Source of the DNA: Straminergon stramineum
Taxonomy: Eukaryota; Streptophyta; Bryopsida; Hypnales; Calliergonaceae
Assembly (NCBI GenBank): GCA_963920665.1
Contig: OY987265.1
Location: 18,481,001-18,545,000, forward strand
Direction of reading: 5' to 3'
Length of the DNA: 64,000 bases
Shown: positions 51,801 through 62,036 of the stretch, one piece after another
Layout of the letters: every line of letters begins with the position of its first letter
How positions within the stretch are numbered: the stretch's first letter is position 1
Program-made: the position numbers and the translations under genes
Notes under the pieces: generated by a model
Database searches by the model: none
Seen by the model: only the letters and a program-made list of their open reading frames with translations
Told to the model about the DNA's origin: nothing

Positions 51801-54159
51801 TCAATTTTCATCATCGATTTTGAATATCACGATAAACGTAAGAACCAACTAGTATTTGTTTTTAACATTCGAGGTCTTGACCGCAATCATGTTTCTATTC
51901 TTACTTCACTTTCACATCTTACTCACATGTGCAAGTATTTCAAGTTCGAATTGTATGACAAGAAAGCCATAGAGAAGGCAGACTTACCATCGTTCCTCAC
52001 CACTTGGTTGGACCGATCTTCTCCGGACTACATGTTCTCTTCGTACCAGTTGAAGAACTGGACAACTCCGCATCTCCTAGCTTGTCCGTGGTATTTGGAA
52101 TGCAACCAAGGCTTCACTCCCCAAGATGAAGAGCAACTCTTTCGGACATTGAAAGAGACAGCAGTCTTGGAGCCTGAATTTGATGAATTCAGGGGATTGG
52201 ATGCCGAGGCCAAAGCTAAAGCCATTATGCGATGGGAACTTTCCGATAAGAGGAAGGAGGACCGCTGGGAGGTGGCGAAGAAGAAGACTGAGGAGAGCAA
52301 GAAGAAGAGGCTTGCGGCTAAAGCTGAGAAGGACCAAGAGAAGGGCAAGAAGAAGGGAACGAAGAGGAAGGCGGAGACACCATTGCAGGAAGCAGCAACA
52401 AGTGCCGCTGATGTGAAAGACACTTCATCGGGGTTCTCTCTTACTCAGGAGCGCCTTCTGCATAGACCGACGCCAACGATCCAGAATTTGGACCCTGTCC
52501 CTGACATTGATGAGTGTATTCTCAACCTATCCGTAGGTAGTTTGAACAGTTCAGGGAAGGGTCCAAACTCTACGTTTTACCAAGACGTCCTAAATTTCCT
52601 GGATATGGTAAATTTTACCTTCCACTTCACTTGACACTGTGAACTTTAAACCAATTACAAAAGCAGGACTGAAGTTCACTTAGTCCATTTCTTTAGCTCA
52701 TTGTTGTTCTTCAATTGTCGGTTCACGCTACATTATTGATGAAAATTTTTACTAATTCATTTATTCTATCTTTAATTTCTTGGTGCAGCATTCAGGAGAC
52801 AAGGACCGGTACTTCAAGGGTACTCTTAGCTCACAATCAGCAGTCGACCTGATCATTGTCGACGTTCCTAAAGGTCTTCATGTTCCAACCGTATCGGTTC
52901 ACCCAAGCCCTATTCCAAAGTGGAATGAGTTTGGGGATGAATACTTGATGCCCATTTTTGACTTTGTTCTTGAGTATTTGCAGGACCGTGGCAGTATTCT
53001 GATCATGTACCCTTCTAGTCGGACCCACAAAAGCCATGTTCTCGGATGCTGTCAAGAATACGGGTTCAAGATTGTCCAAACATGGTTGGGCATGAACCGT
53101 TTACATCTCACATCCCCAGCGGATCCAAATCTGACGGTACATTATATTTCATGGATTCCACGTTTGTCTTGAATTTTCTTTTCAATTGGATTACATTCTT
53201 ACCCAGCTTCTTTTGCAGACTATGAGGTTCACCATCTCTCTTGTGGTCAAAGAGAATGCGCCCCCATTTGTTTTCCAGAAGGTGCCATCTCATGATGCAG
53301 TTGGTGTAAATGTTGCTAAAGACGACATCCTCCAGAACTTCTGTGGCAAAGATGACGTGGTCATGAATGGCGACAAACCATGGCGGGGTCCTCGTGAGAA
53401 GGCCCGACCTTTCATGCAGATGCTCATCGAGGCATGTTCGCAGCCTGGAGACGTCATTATGGACTGTACCGCAGCTACTGGTTTGTTTCTTACTTTCCTT
53501 TCCGGTTTGTCTCATAAAAATATGTCATCCATTCAGTTTTATTGCCACTTGCTCATATCTGCTTGGTTTCTTATCAGGTTCCAGCATTCAGGCTTGTCGG
53601 GCTACGCGTCGTCATATTCTTGCTTTTGAGGAGGATAAGGCTATCTTTGATGCTCTCATTGCTCCTGTCATGCGCACTACGGTGGTTCCTCAAGCTCAAC
53701 CATCTCCCTTGGTTGTTTCTTCCATTGATCTCGATGAGGAGGAGGTACTACCCCAACGTATCGTGAAGACTTCCCGATTCAGTAAGTAAGTTCATCTTTA
53801 ATGTCCTCGACTTCAAATCTTTGTCACCATGTACAGGTATTTTGTTCAATTGTCCTAATGTGTTCTTTCCTGCTTTGTGTAGGCAAGCCCAAGATGTGAA
53901 GAACCGCAAATATGTACCGTTCTTTGCGGCACCGGGCTTTTTCCCAAGCCCTCCTAAACCATATCAGCTCCCGGTCTATGCTGAGGCCATTTCCAAGGAT
54001 TTTGTTGCTTTCAACCCTAGAATAGCTTCTAGGGCCCATTCCATAGATCCCCGCATTCTGGATTTTGTTGATGATTGTGCTCTAGAGTCGGATTTGCAAA
54101 CATCTAATAGTGAGGGTAGTTCGACCTCAACCCACTCCGGTTCGAGTACGGACATATAG
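48896..54159 (+). CDS. ParB-like domain fused to N4/N6-type DNA methylase domain
   Basis: Multi-exon gene of the 14.2-kb element. Exons with consistent phases are 49465-50129, 50247-50436, 50551-50745, 50832-51047, ~51150-51427, ~51800-52607, 52789-53136, 53219-53480, 53578-53785 and 53883-54159. The first recognised exon begins at 48896; its donor and the true start are unresolved. Domains: an acidic N-terminus; a ParB-like fold with ILLCRLIPMP and the signature FYICDGNHRRLAW (49966-50005); helical segments; a Lys-rich stretch (52250-52380, nuclear localisation likely); then a permuted amino-methyltransferase with motif IV at DLIIVDVPKG (52849-52878), EKARPFMQMLIEA, and motif I at DVIMDCTAATG|SS. 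The usual DPPY is DVPK and the usual FxGxG is TAATG, so activity is doubtful. An in-frame TAG lies at 49840-49842. ParB-methylase fusions are known from phage and bacteria. Substrate and function are unknown. Confidence 0.75.
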
Positions 54160-54945
54160 TACTCTTGTGTTTCTACCGCATGATGGTAGTGCAGAATTTG
54201 GAGATTTTGGTTTTTCATTTCTATCAGATCTTGACTTCGTTACGATTTCCATGTTGTAGTCTCTAAATGAGATTGTGTTTCCAACATGTTATTCTAGTAG
54301 GATTACTGTGAACCAAGAACACCATGTTCTAGACACTCATTGTGCATTTTCTTCACTATGTGACTAATTAATCTACTGACACTCTTGAATTCCTAAACTC
54401 CTTGCCCTTTCATAAACAGACAATGACATTGTTATCAAAATAGCTTTGTGTTGAAAAGGCAAGGAGACTATTACTTCAATGGTGCCCTGTAGAATGAATA
54501 TGTCATATGCTGTAGAGAATGCACGGTGAGTGTCTAGTATATGGTGAGCTCGTGGGCACTTTCTAATATTTCCCTTAGGAATTTGCGACCCTACACAAAT
54601 TCCTAAACTTATAGGGCTTCCAATTAAATAGAAACATTTGTACCCCGATTGATTTTGATTATGAATAAAATTTAGAATCGTTGAATATAAGGGCTTCAAT
54701 GTGTTCCCCTTTTCAAAATATAATTTGATGTACATCTATAGAATGCATGAATCATGGGCATTGTTATGAATCCATTGATATGAAGATGTATACTACACAA
54801 TTGATATCCCGAGCATGTGTATGCTAATTTGTTCAAGTAATAAATATGTAATTGTACATCCTCTTCTGCAACTATTATGCTTACATCATGTCCACAAATT
54901 GATGAGGTCACCTCTCCGCTTCAAAGACTAGACCCTTTGAAATTT
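54160..54945. other. 3' flank of the ParB-methylase gene inside the element
   Basis: AT-rich, non-coding on both strands as far as I can see; probably the 3' UTR and spacer up to the right subterminal region. Confidence 0.5.
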
Positions 54946-55120
54946 CACGGTTATAGGTCAACGTGGGATACTTAAATTTTAGAGACTAAAACTTTGACAC
55001 AAATTAATTCCACGGTTTTAGGAACCCTAAAACCACGGTTATAGGCTTCATTATTTTTACATAAAGTTTTTGCTCCACGCTCACTTTTTCCCGCTCCACG
55101 CTCGCGTACCAGCATTCCCC
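54946..55120 (-). repeat. Right subterminal motifs and terminal inverted repeat
   Basis: On the minus strand the end reads GCTGGTACGCGAGCG, TGGAGCGGG, then AGCGTGGAGC, matching the left end. Inside it are CCTATAACCGTGG (55033-55045), CCTATAACCGTG (54946-54957), a variant CCTAAAACCGTG (about 55011-55022) and a TTTAGGGTT telo-box-like motif, mirroring the left side. Confidence 0.85.
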
Positions 55121-55130
55121 GAGAATAGTG
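55121..55130 (+). other. Target-site duplication, right copy
   Basis: GAGAATAGTG, identical to 40930-40939. Confidence 0.92.
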
Positions 55131-55213
55131 TCAATTTAGACAATTTCTTGTCAATTTGGACACTATTAGTCAATTCGGACATGTCAATTTGGACACGTTT
55201 TCTTGTAGTGATA

Positions 55214-56791
55214 TAAGATTATACATTGTTATGCATACATGATTAGCCTTTGGCCTACAAAAACTAGCAAGTGTGTTCCACTTTGCTTCCCATGAAATTC
55301 TACCTTTGACCTTAGTCTCATCTTTGGCCAAAATTATCAGAATGGGACCAACAATGTTGTTGGCAAACTTGGCATCTATGTAAATTTGAGCAAATACTTT
55401 GAAAATGTCCGAGTGCTCACATGGTAAGAACTAAACTCCTTTTTTCAAATCTCTCTTTATTGTGCTGTAACTAGGTCTAGCAAAGTTTAATGCAAACAGA
55501 TCGCATATTCGCCTACCATCGTAGACCTTCAATGTTGCATGAGCAAAACACTTTATATTTTCACTATGCCTATGACCCTTGTCACTGTAGTTTAGATTTT
55601 TAGCAACATGTTGAATGAAGTCCCAAAGTGCATGCTTACCTCCAAATGCCCCCATTTGATGTGCATTTAGTATGTTAAAGCAGAATCTTTGCACATTATG
55701 ATCAACAATGGCATTCTTCACCATCTCAGCTAGAGTAGGATGCTTCACTTTAAATTGCATGATTTTGGCATAGGCTACCTAATATTGCAACTTCTCCAAC
55801 CTAAACTTTTTTGTTACATTCCTATTGTGATGAGAAAGTTTAGTGATTGACAAATGTCCCACCCTAATACCACTAGAAGTAGTTATGGAGGCCCACTTCA
55901 TGATAGACTTGTCCCCCTTGAGGACCCTCAACTTGAATTAGTTAATCATGGAATTTCAGGGCACAAATTGCAAGTGAGATAAGGAAACCCTCAAGGGGAC
56001 AAAGAAACCCTACAACATTTCTTCTGCCTAATCATACCATGGACTTCTACATCATCGTGACCAAGGAAGCACAAGAAAGCATGCAAGTGTGGTTTGAGAT
56101 ATCAATCTATTACAACATGTTGATCTTCTAACAACGAATTTACAGAATATGATACTCTTCTATACACAACATTAGGTCCATGGTAACCCCAGCACATGAT
56201 AAAGAACAATGAAATACTATCACTAGTCAGAGATTCACCTACTTATCCACTTGCCAAGTATGTACCACCTTTGTCCCTATAGAAAGCATGCAAGTCTCGA
56301 TGGTTGGACTGTACACTTGGTGCTAAGGATATTCGTGGCCTTCCCATCCTACCGATTAGCAGTGTAGCCCCTTTATGTTGTGCATTGTTGAATTCTTCAA
56401 CTCCTTACATGTGCTTTGAACTGAGCATGTGACCCTTCAATGAAGCCTTCTAATTCTTCTTTGATGAGCACAACTGGAATAGACCATCTTGGCAATTAGG
56501 TCATTTCACCTTAAACCAATAGTTCTTTGGTCTATCTTGTTGCACATCTTCCATAATGTGGAACTCTTTCATTCCTTCTTGGAGGTCAACATTCACGACA
56601 TTCATGACATCAACTCCTTCCCGTATTAGACATCTATAGTCTTTAGCATTGAGCAACATGGTTTTACCCTTACGCATTGTAGACTAAAGGTGATCAAGGC
56701 AGTCCATGTTGTACTTGTGACACCAAGATTTTATGTGTTGGATACTTTGAAGGTGACTTGTCCTAAAATTAGAGAACAAGTTTTGTATAGT
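55214..56791 (-). pseudogene. Relic DNA transposase, upstream part
   Basis: One minus-strand frame runs with a few stops from about 55940 to 55214 and contains VKHPTLAEMVKNAI, DLFALNFARPSYSTIKR, HSDIFKVFAQIYIDAKFANN, PILIILAKDETKVKGRISW and WNTLASFCRPKANHVC. The DET segment with an RNase H-like setting and the final FC-H-C look like a cut-and-paste transposase core, but I cannot name the superfamily. Further upstream (to 56791) a Cys/His cluster (PNCQDGLFQLC...GHMLSSKH) may be its zinc finger. A TAG at 55431-55433 is one of the stops. The frame is cut by the CACTA-like element at 56795 and by the nested insertions at 55210. Confidence 0.5.
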
Positions 56792-56794
56792 TAC

Positions 56795-58078
56795 CACTTG
56801 AAGAAAATGAGGGGGTTTGCGACTACAGAAAGCAACTAGTTTTGAATTGCATAGGACATTTTGCAATTCGTGCTAATTTGGAGCCCCTAGTTGCAGTGGA
56901 CATATTGCATGTAGGATTGTAGTTGCAAGTTGAGGCAACCTATTTGGAAACTTCATTAATGAACTTTTCTAACATGGGTGCTTATGTGGTATTTGCTTCC
57001 ACTTGAGCTCGGTCACTCAATTGAACAATTGTGCAACTTGTTGGCAACTCATTTGCGACTAATGTATGATTTGTTTGTGATTCATCTGTGACTTCATTGC
57101 AATTTGTCTATGATTTCAATGCAACTCATATGTGACTTCATTGCAACTTATCTATAACTTCATTGCAACTCATTGCAACTTTAATGCCACTTGTTTGTGA
57201 CTCATTTGCAACTTGTCTAGGACTTTTAGATTTGTAGATTTTGAAATTTTAATCTCAATGATTCATAGATTTGTAGATTTCAGATCTATCTTTTTTTTAA
57301 ATTTCAAAAATTATAATATTGGTATTTAATAGATTTCACCAGTTTCGGAAATTTTACAATTTCATAGGTTTTAAAAAATTTTGGGTTTTAAATATTTTTA
57401 GATCTCTATAGAATGTAGAAATGTATGGAATCTAGAAATCTTTGAATTCTATTGATAAAATTCATTACATTAGAATACAACGATTTACATGTCTTATATG
57501 TCCAACCCAATGGTGCTCTTCACAATTGATATGGTACAATTGATATAAGACAATTGGGAAACGACTAAAAAATGACTTTAGAAACAATTAGGAAATGACT
57601 AAAAAATGACTCTAATACAACCGTGGATACGACAAAGAAATGATTGGGAATTGATTAAAAAAACAACTAGAAATTGACTAGGAAATAACTAGCCTCATTT
57701 TACTATTGTAGTTGCTTTCTAGTAGTTTCCTAGTCGTTTTTTGCAACTATAGATTGCCACAGTGGATTCCACAAAGCATAGACTTGTCCACATTGACAAC
57801 TATGATGAATATTAGATGAAGAATAATTCACATTCATTCTGAATTTGAACTCTATTACAACTCTTGTAATCCTATACTTCATTCTATGACTGCTATGCAA
57901 CTAAAACAATGTATTCACTTCATTTCACAACTACTTTGCAACTAAAACATTGTATTATTGATGTATAACAATGACGTATGAATTTGGTGCAAATTGAGAG
58001 GGCTACAGTCGCATGATAGTTGTATAAGACACTTAGTCCCATTTCAATCAATTGTGGTGGACACATTTTCTTCTAGTG
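56795..58078. mobile_element. CACTA-like non-autonomous element, 1,284 bp, target duplication TAC
   Basis: The left end is CACTTGAAGAAAATGAGG and the inverted right end CACTAGAAGAAAATGTG. TAC triplets flank it at 56792-56794 and 58079-58081. Both subterminal regions are dense in short repeats: TTGCAACT/CTTCATTGCAAC in 57000-57240, and AATGACTAAAAAATGAC in 57540-57720. No transposase frame is visible. Confidence 0.7.
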
Positions 58079-58081
58079 TAC

Positions 58082-61000
58082 CTTATTATAATTTCCACTT
58101 TGCCCCCCTGTCTCCTTTCGACACTCACAACAATACAATTTCACAATTGTAACACCATCTTAATAATAAGATCACAGCTCCTACTTCTGATCATCAAGAT
58201 CATAGTCCTTTTGATCTCTCCGCAGCTTCTCTGCTTGAGCATGATGTCAATGTATGGCTTCAAGTGAAATAAGCGAAGACCACAATGCTAAGCCGCTCCG
58301 ATCGTTCTCTCCAACAATTGTTGCAATTATTCCGCTAATCCTATAAGAATTGATAGGGTCAAGGCTTTGTAATCCGCCTACTTTGTTCAACACTATGAAG
58401 TCCCCATGGCCATCGTCATTCATTGGTCGATTTCTTCCTTCAACGTGGGATCCATTTTGCAAACCGCAATCAAAAGGATGCTAAAGTTTCTATTCCCTCC
58501 TACTTCACCTTGTCAAAGAATTCGAGCGTAGAGGACTCCACCTCCAATGTCTAGATCTTCACAAATCTCACCATAGATATCCTAGAACCTGATTCTCTAC
58601 GTTGAAACCATCGATGCAGCACCCCCCCCCCCTAGCCCAAACTTGAATCACATTGCCAATCTCACATCACACACCAAATTCACCCGTGACTCCAAAAATC
58701 TTGAAGATACCCCAAGGACTATGCAATACTAATATCACAATGGCTACCTAGAATGTAAACAAATCCTAATCTCACAGCACCTCCTAATCAAGAATATATC
58801 TTGACCATTGCAAATCCTTAACTTTGAGAATACAAAAAGTGAATGTTGCAAATCCTAAGCTGTGCCCCTATCTAGAAGTGACTATGCACTATCACATTTC
58901 ATCCCTCCAGAGGTTAGTCAACAACATTCATCCAAACTTCGGATCCCCCCAATTATAACTTATATTTAGTTGTATTGAAGACAATAATTATACATTTATA
59001 CCTCCATCAAGTATGCTAGCCCAATTTATACCAATGGTATATATTAGATCTAAAAAAATAAAATTCTATATATTATTGGAGACATTATCTTAGTTATAAT
59101 CCAAAGTACCTATTTTTTTACCACACTAGATTATCTCCAAAAAAATTCTAAATTTTAGGTGTAAAGATTTAAATCCACCAGACCTTTCATTGGACCATTT
59201 TGAAGAAAAATTTCTAAGTGACCCCCCTTTGAACAAAACCAAACAAATAACATAATTTAATGTATTGATAACTCTTTATAGTTTAAAATAAAAATATGAT
59301 GCTTTTGAGATGACAATTATAGAGAATTCATTCACACTTACTAAAAAACTATGAGGATTAAAAGATAAAGTGATGTTAATTCACTCATTAGATGAAATTT
59401 GAGGTCTCCAAGAGCCCACAAGTTATCTTGAGTTCCCAAGCTGTGGGAACTTGCTATAGCAGCAGTATGACATGGCACAGTCACTACCAAGTCAAAAAAT
59501 AATTAATTTTTTAAATTATTTTCAAAATTATTTTTTTGGAAAAAAACATTTTTTTAATTCAGTTTGAAGTCTATCAATACTTTTTAGAAATTTTTGGGAA
59601 AAAAGAATTTAATTTTTTTTCCAAAAATTCAGAAATTCAGCCCATTATGGGCTGGTTCCCAATTTCTTGCAACATAGGGAATAATGTAGGGAACAACCTT
59701 GAAACAAACTCTTGGAGCCCTCAAATGTCCTCTAATGAGAGATTAAATTTTTATAAATTTTCAGAAAAAAGTAGAGATTTGGAAATTCAATATGAAAATA
59801 TTTGTAGAATATTCTTAAAATATAATCAAATATACTATAAATTTATTATAATATTCCATAAATATACTAATTCTATATAGCCCTCTTTAATATTCCTCGC
59901 TCACACAAGTGATTTGCTGCATTATGAAGCTTGATTTACTTGAGATGACAATTTGCAAAACATATTTACTATAAGATAGTATGTCCTATTAATTTATATA
60001 GTAATAAAATTAGAAAAAAAATCCTTTAGATAACCAACATATAAACTTTTTTTTGTTTGAAATAGGTCTCTTAGGGCTAATTTATCTAGGATTTTGTATT
60101 TTGTATTAAATTAATAAGAATACATTTAATAAATCTATTCCTATAATGATTTTAATATTTTTTTTCCTAAAGACTAGTTTATTTTCAAAGGAGGAGATAT
60201 ATATACAAATATGTATTGAATTTGGTGTCTTAGACTCAAATGAAATACATCAATGCAAAAATATTTTATTTTGTAAAGTTAAAATCAATAAATTTTTAGA
60301 CATTTAATAATATGCACAATCAAATAATAATGATTGAATTATAATATTGAAGATATATGCTTGTAATATATAAGTTAGATACCCAAGGAATCAATTTTGA
60401 ATACACTTAATTCAAAATTGTACCTTGACAATTCACAATTTATTCATATGTATGGTATTTATCAAATACATTTTCAGAATGCTTGAAATTTTTTCTTGAC
60501 TTACTACAATATTCAACAAAAGTTTAGACAATTTAATAATCACAACATTATTCTAGTCTTATTTTAGATGATTTTTGGTATAGTTACTTCAATAACTAGG
60601 GTTTGATGGAAGGTATCAACTCCAATATGTGGCTCTATTAGGTTTTGAGAATGTTTCCTACAATTGAATAGTCAAATCTTTTGTTGGGTCTCATCAATAG
60701 AAAAAAGGAATATCTAAATATCATGAAGATATAGATTTTAGACTTCATGGGAATAAATTATGAGTTTTCAGAGATGTAAAAATAGACATATTTAAAATTG
60801 ACCCTAGATTCTCATGCACATTTTGGATGGGATTGTTTTGCAAACAAGTCACAATTAGGTAATTAAGTGTTGCTAAGGAGTCCCCCCCCCCCATATGCGC
60901 CATAAATTGCCATCTACACCCTATGTACATCTCCAAAATCAATTTTGTGCCTATTACATAGAAGAAATGATTTTTGAACCAGACTTTGTTCCTTCATAAC

Positions 61001-61260
61001 TTTTGCATATTGTATTCAAATGTCGCATTCTTTGGAGCGTTGGAACCTCCCTTTATTTGCCAACAAGAAAATTTAATCATTCTAATAATAGTAACTAAGG
61101 CACAGTAGCAAAACTGGAGGCGGTTTGGGGGTACCCACCTTACCTTAGAGCTGGGGTCAGTATTGGTGAAGCCGTTTCTTGGGCTTACAATATGTATTAA
61201 ATTTATTTGGAGGGTTGAGTCACTTGTAAAGTAGCCGGCCATGGGAGCCCTTTTCATCCC
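58082..61260. other. AT-rich intergenic DNA with repeat debris
   Basis: No supported gene. There are two homopolymer C runs (near 58622 and 60885). A copy of the dispersed AT-rich repeat family lies around 59400-59710. The open frame at 59536-59880 is low-complexity AT sequence. Bases 60900-61260 are less AT-rich and may begin the upstream region of the guanylate-binding protein gene. Confidence 0.4.
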
Positions 61261-62036
61261 CTACTCACGAAGACTACTTATTATTCATCCAACGACTTGC
61301 CTGACAACGGACCGTGTGTCGCCATTTCATCCACGACACGTGGCGAAATCTCCAACATGGACGCGCCATGTCACCATGTACAAGTGTGAAACGGGATTTT
61401 CTCAAGCTTGAACCTCGAAAGCTCCCGCGCTCCCGGCCCTTCCGCCCGCTCTCATGTTCCCCGCTCTCCTAACTTACTTCCCGCCGAGAGTCTCCTCCGT
61501 CCCACGAAGCTCTCGCCTTCCCGTTCCGCCATTCCCGTCTGCTTGTTCAATTTGTTCCTCGGCCTCAACTGATTTGGGACAATTCTGTTAATCCTGCGCA
61601 CGTCGCTTCCCTTCGAAGGATTTTTCGAAATAATTTTGGGGCATTGGGATCCACCTTTGGCTGAGGTTTTTGGTCGGTGATGGAGTGTCTGGGCCTTGAA
61701 GAGCGAGTTTAGGGTTTCTTGAAGGTGGGACAATGTACAAGGAGGAGGTCGGGTTTGGCCATTTTTTTTGATTTGGTGAAGCTCACTTGGTTGCCTTGAA
61801 TTACTTCATGAGCTAGGTTTCTTCCATTTTGTAATCGCTTTGACTGTCATGCTTTTCCATGAGCTTTGTGGAGGTCCTTTCTTTGTTTTTTTTGGTGCAG
61901 TTGTTTTAACGTAGTTTTGTCATGCAGGTTCTGGAAGTGGTTAGACGATAAGGAGCGAGCTAAAATCACACATTTGGTGATTTTTTTTGGAATATAGTAG
62001 GCAGGGACAATTGTTGTCAAGTTCGTGGAATTCACG
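61261..62036 (+). promoter_or_regulatory. Promoter and 5' UTR of the guanylate-binding protein gene
   Basis: GC content rises sharply at about 61300-61520. A G-box/ABRE-like ACACGTGGCG lies at 61336-61345; such motifs bind bZIP or bHLH factors in plants. A probable 5' UTR intron runs from the donor-like GAAG|GTGGGACAATG near 61724 to TCATGCAG|GTTCTGG near 61927. The transcription start is not visible. Confidence 0.5.

Larger units (their letters stand above)
40940..55120. mobile_element. 14.2-kb MULE-type transposon carrying a ParB-methylase gene
   Basis: The boundaries rest on three things seen directly. First, a perfect 10-bp direct repeat flanks the element. Second, imperfect terminal inverted repeats: the left has GCTAGTATACGAGCGTAGAG and the inverted right end has GCTGGTACGCGAGCGTGGAG, both starting exactly 7 bp inside the duplication. 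Third, inverted subterminal copies of CCTATAACCGTG lie near both ends. Inside are a minus-strand transposase gene (41812-45608), a tandem array of 213-bp units (46743-48770) and a plus-strand ParB-methylase gene (48896-54159). The element is inserted in a small CACTA MITE. Both genes carry in-frame stops in this copy. MULE membership comes from the transposase domains and the length of the target duplication. Confidence 0.9.
40922..55210. mobile_element. Small CACTA-type MITE split by the 14.2-kb element
   Basis: The MITE itself is only about 98 bp: 40922-40939 plus 55131-55210. Its left end is TACTACAAGAGAATAGTG and its inverted right end CACTACAAGAAAACGTGTCC. The interior repeats the motif GTCAATTTGGACA. 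Flanking triplets are ATA at 40919-40921 and 55211-55213, a perfect 3-bp duplication. Everything from 40940 to 55120 is a later insertion into it, plus the duplicated 10-bp target. Confidence 0.75.

Noticed and set aside
55874..58078. CACTAGAAGTAG at about 55874 as the left end of the CACTA-like element ending at 58078
   Set aside because: Similarity to the right end stops after a few bases and there is no target duplication; 56795 fits better, with TAC on both sides.
59536..59880. Plus-strand open frame of 114 codons
   Set aside because: Low-complexity AT-rich sequence coding mostly Asn, Ile, Lys and Phe; no start context or homology.
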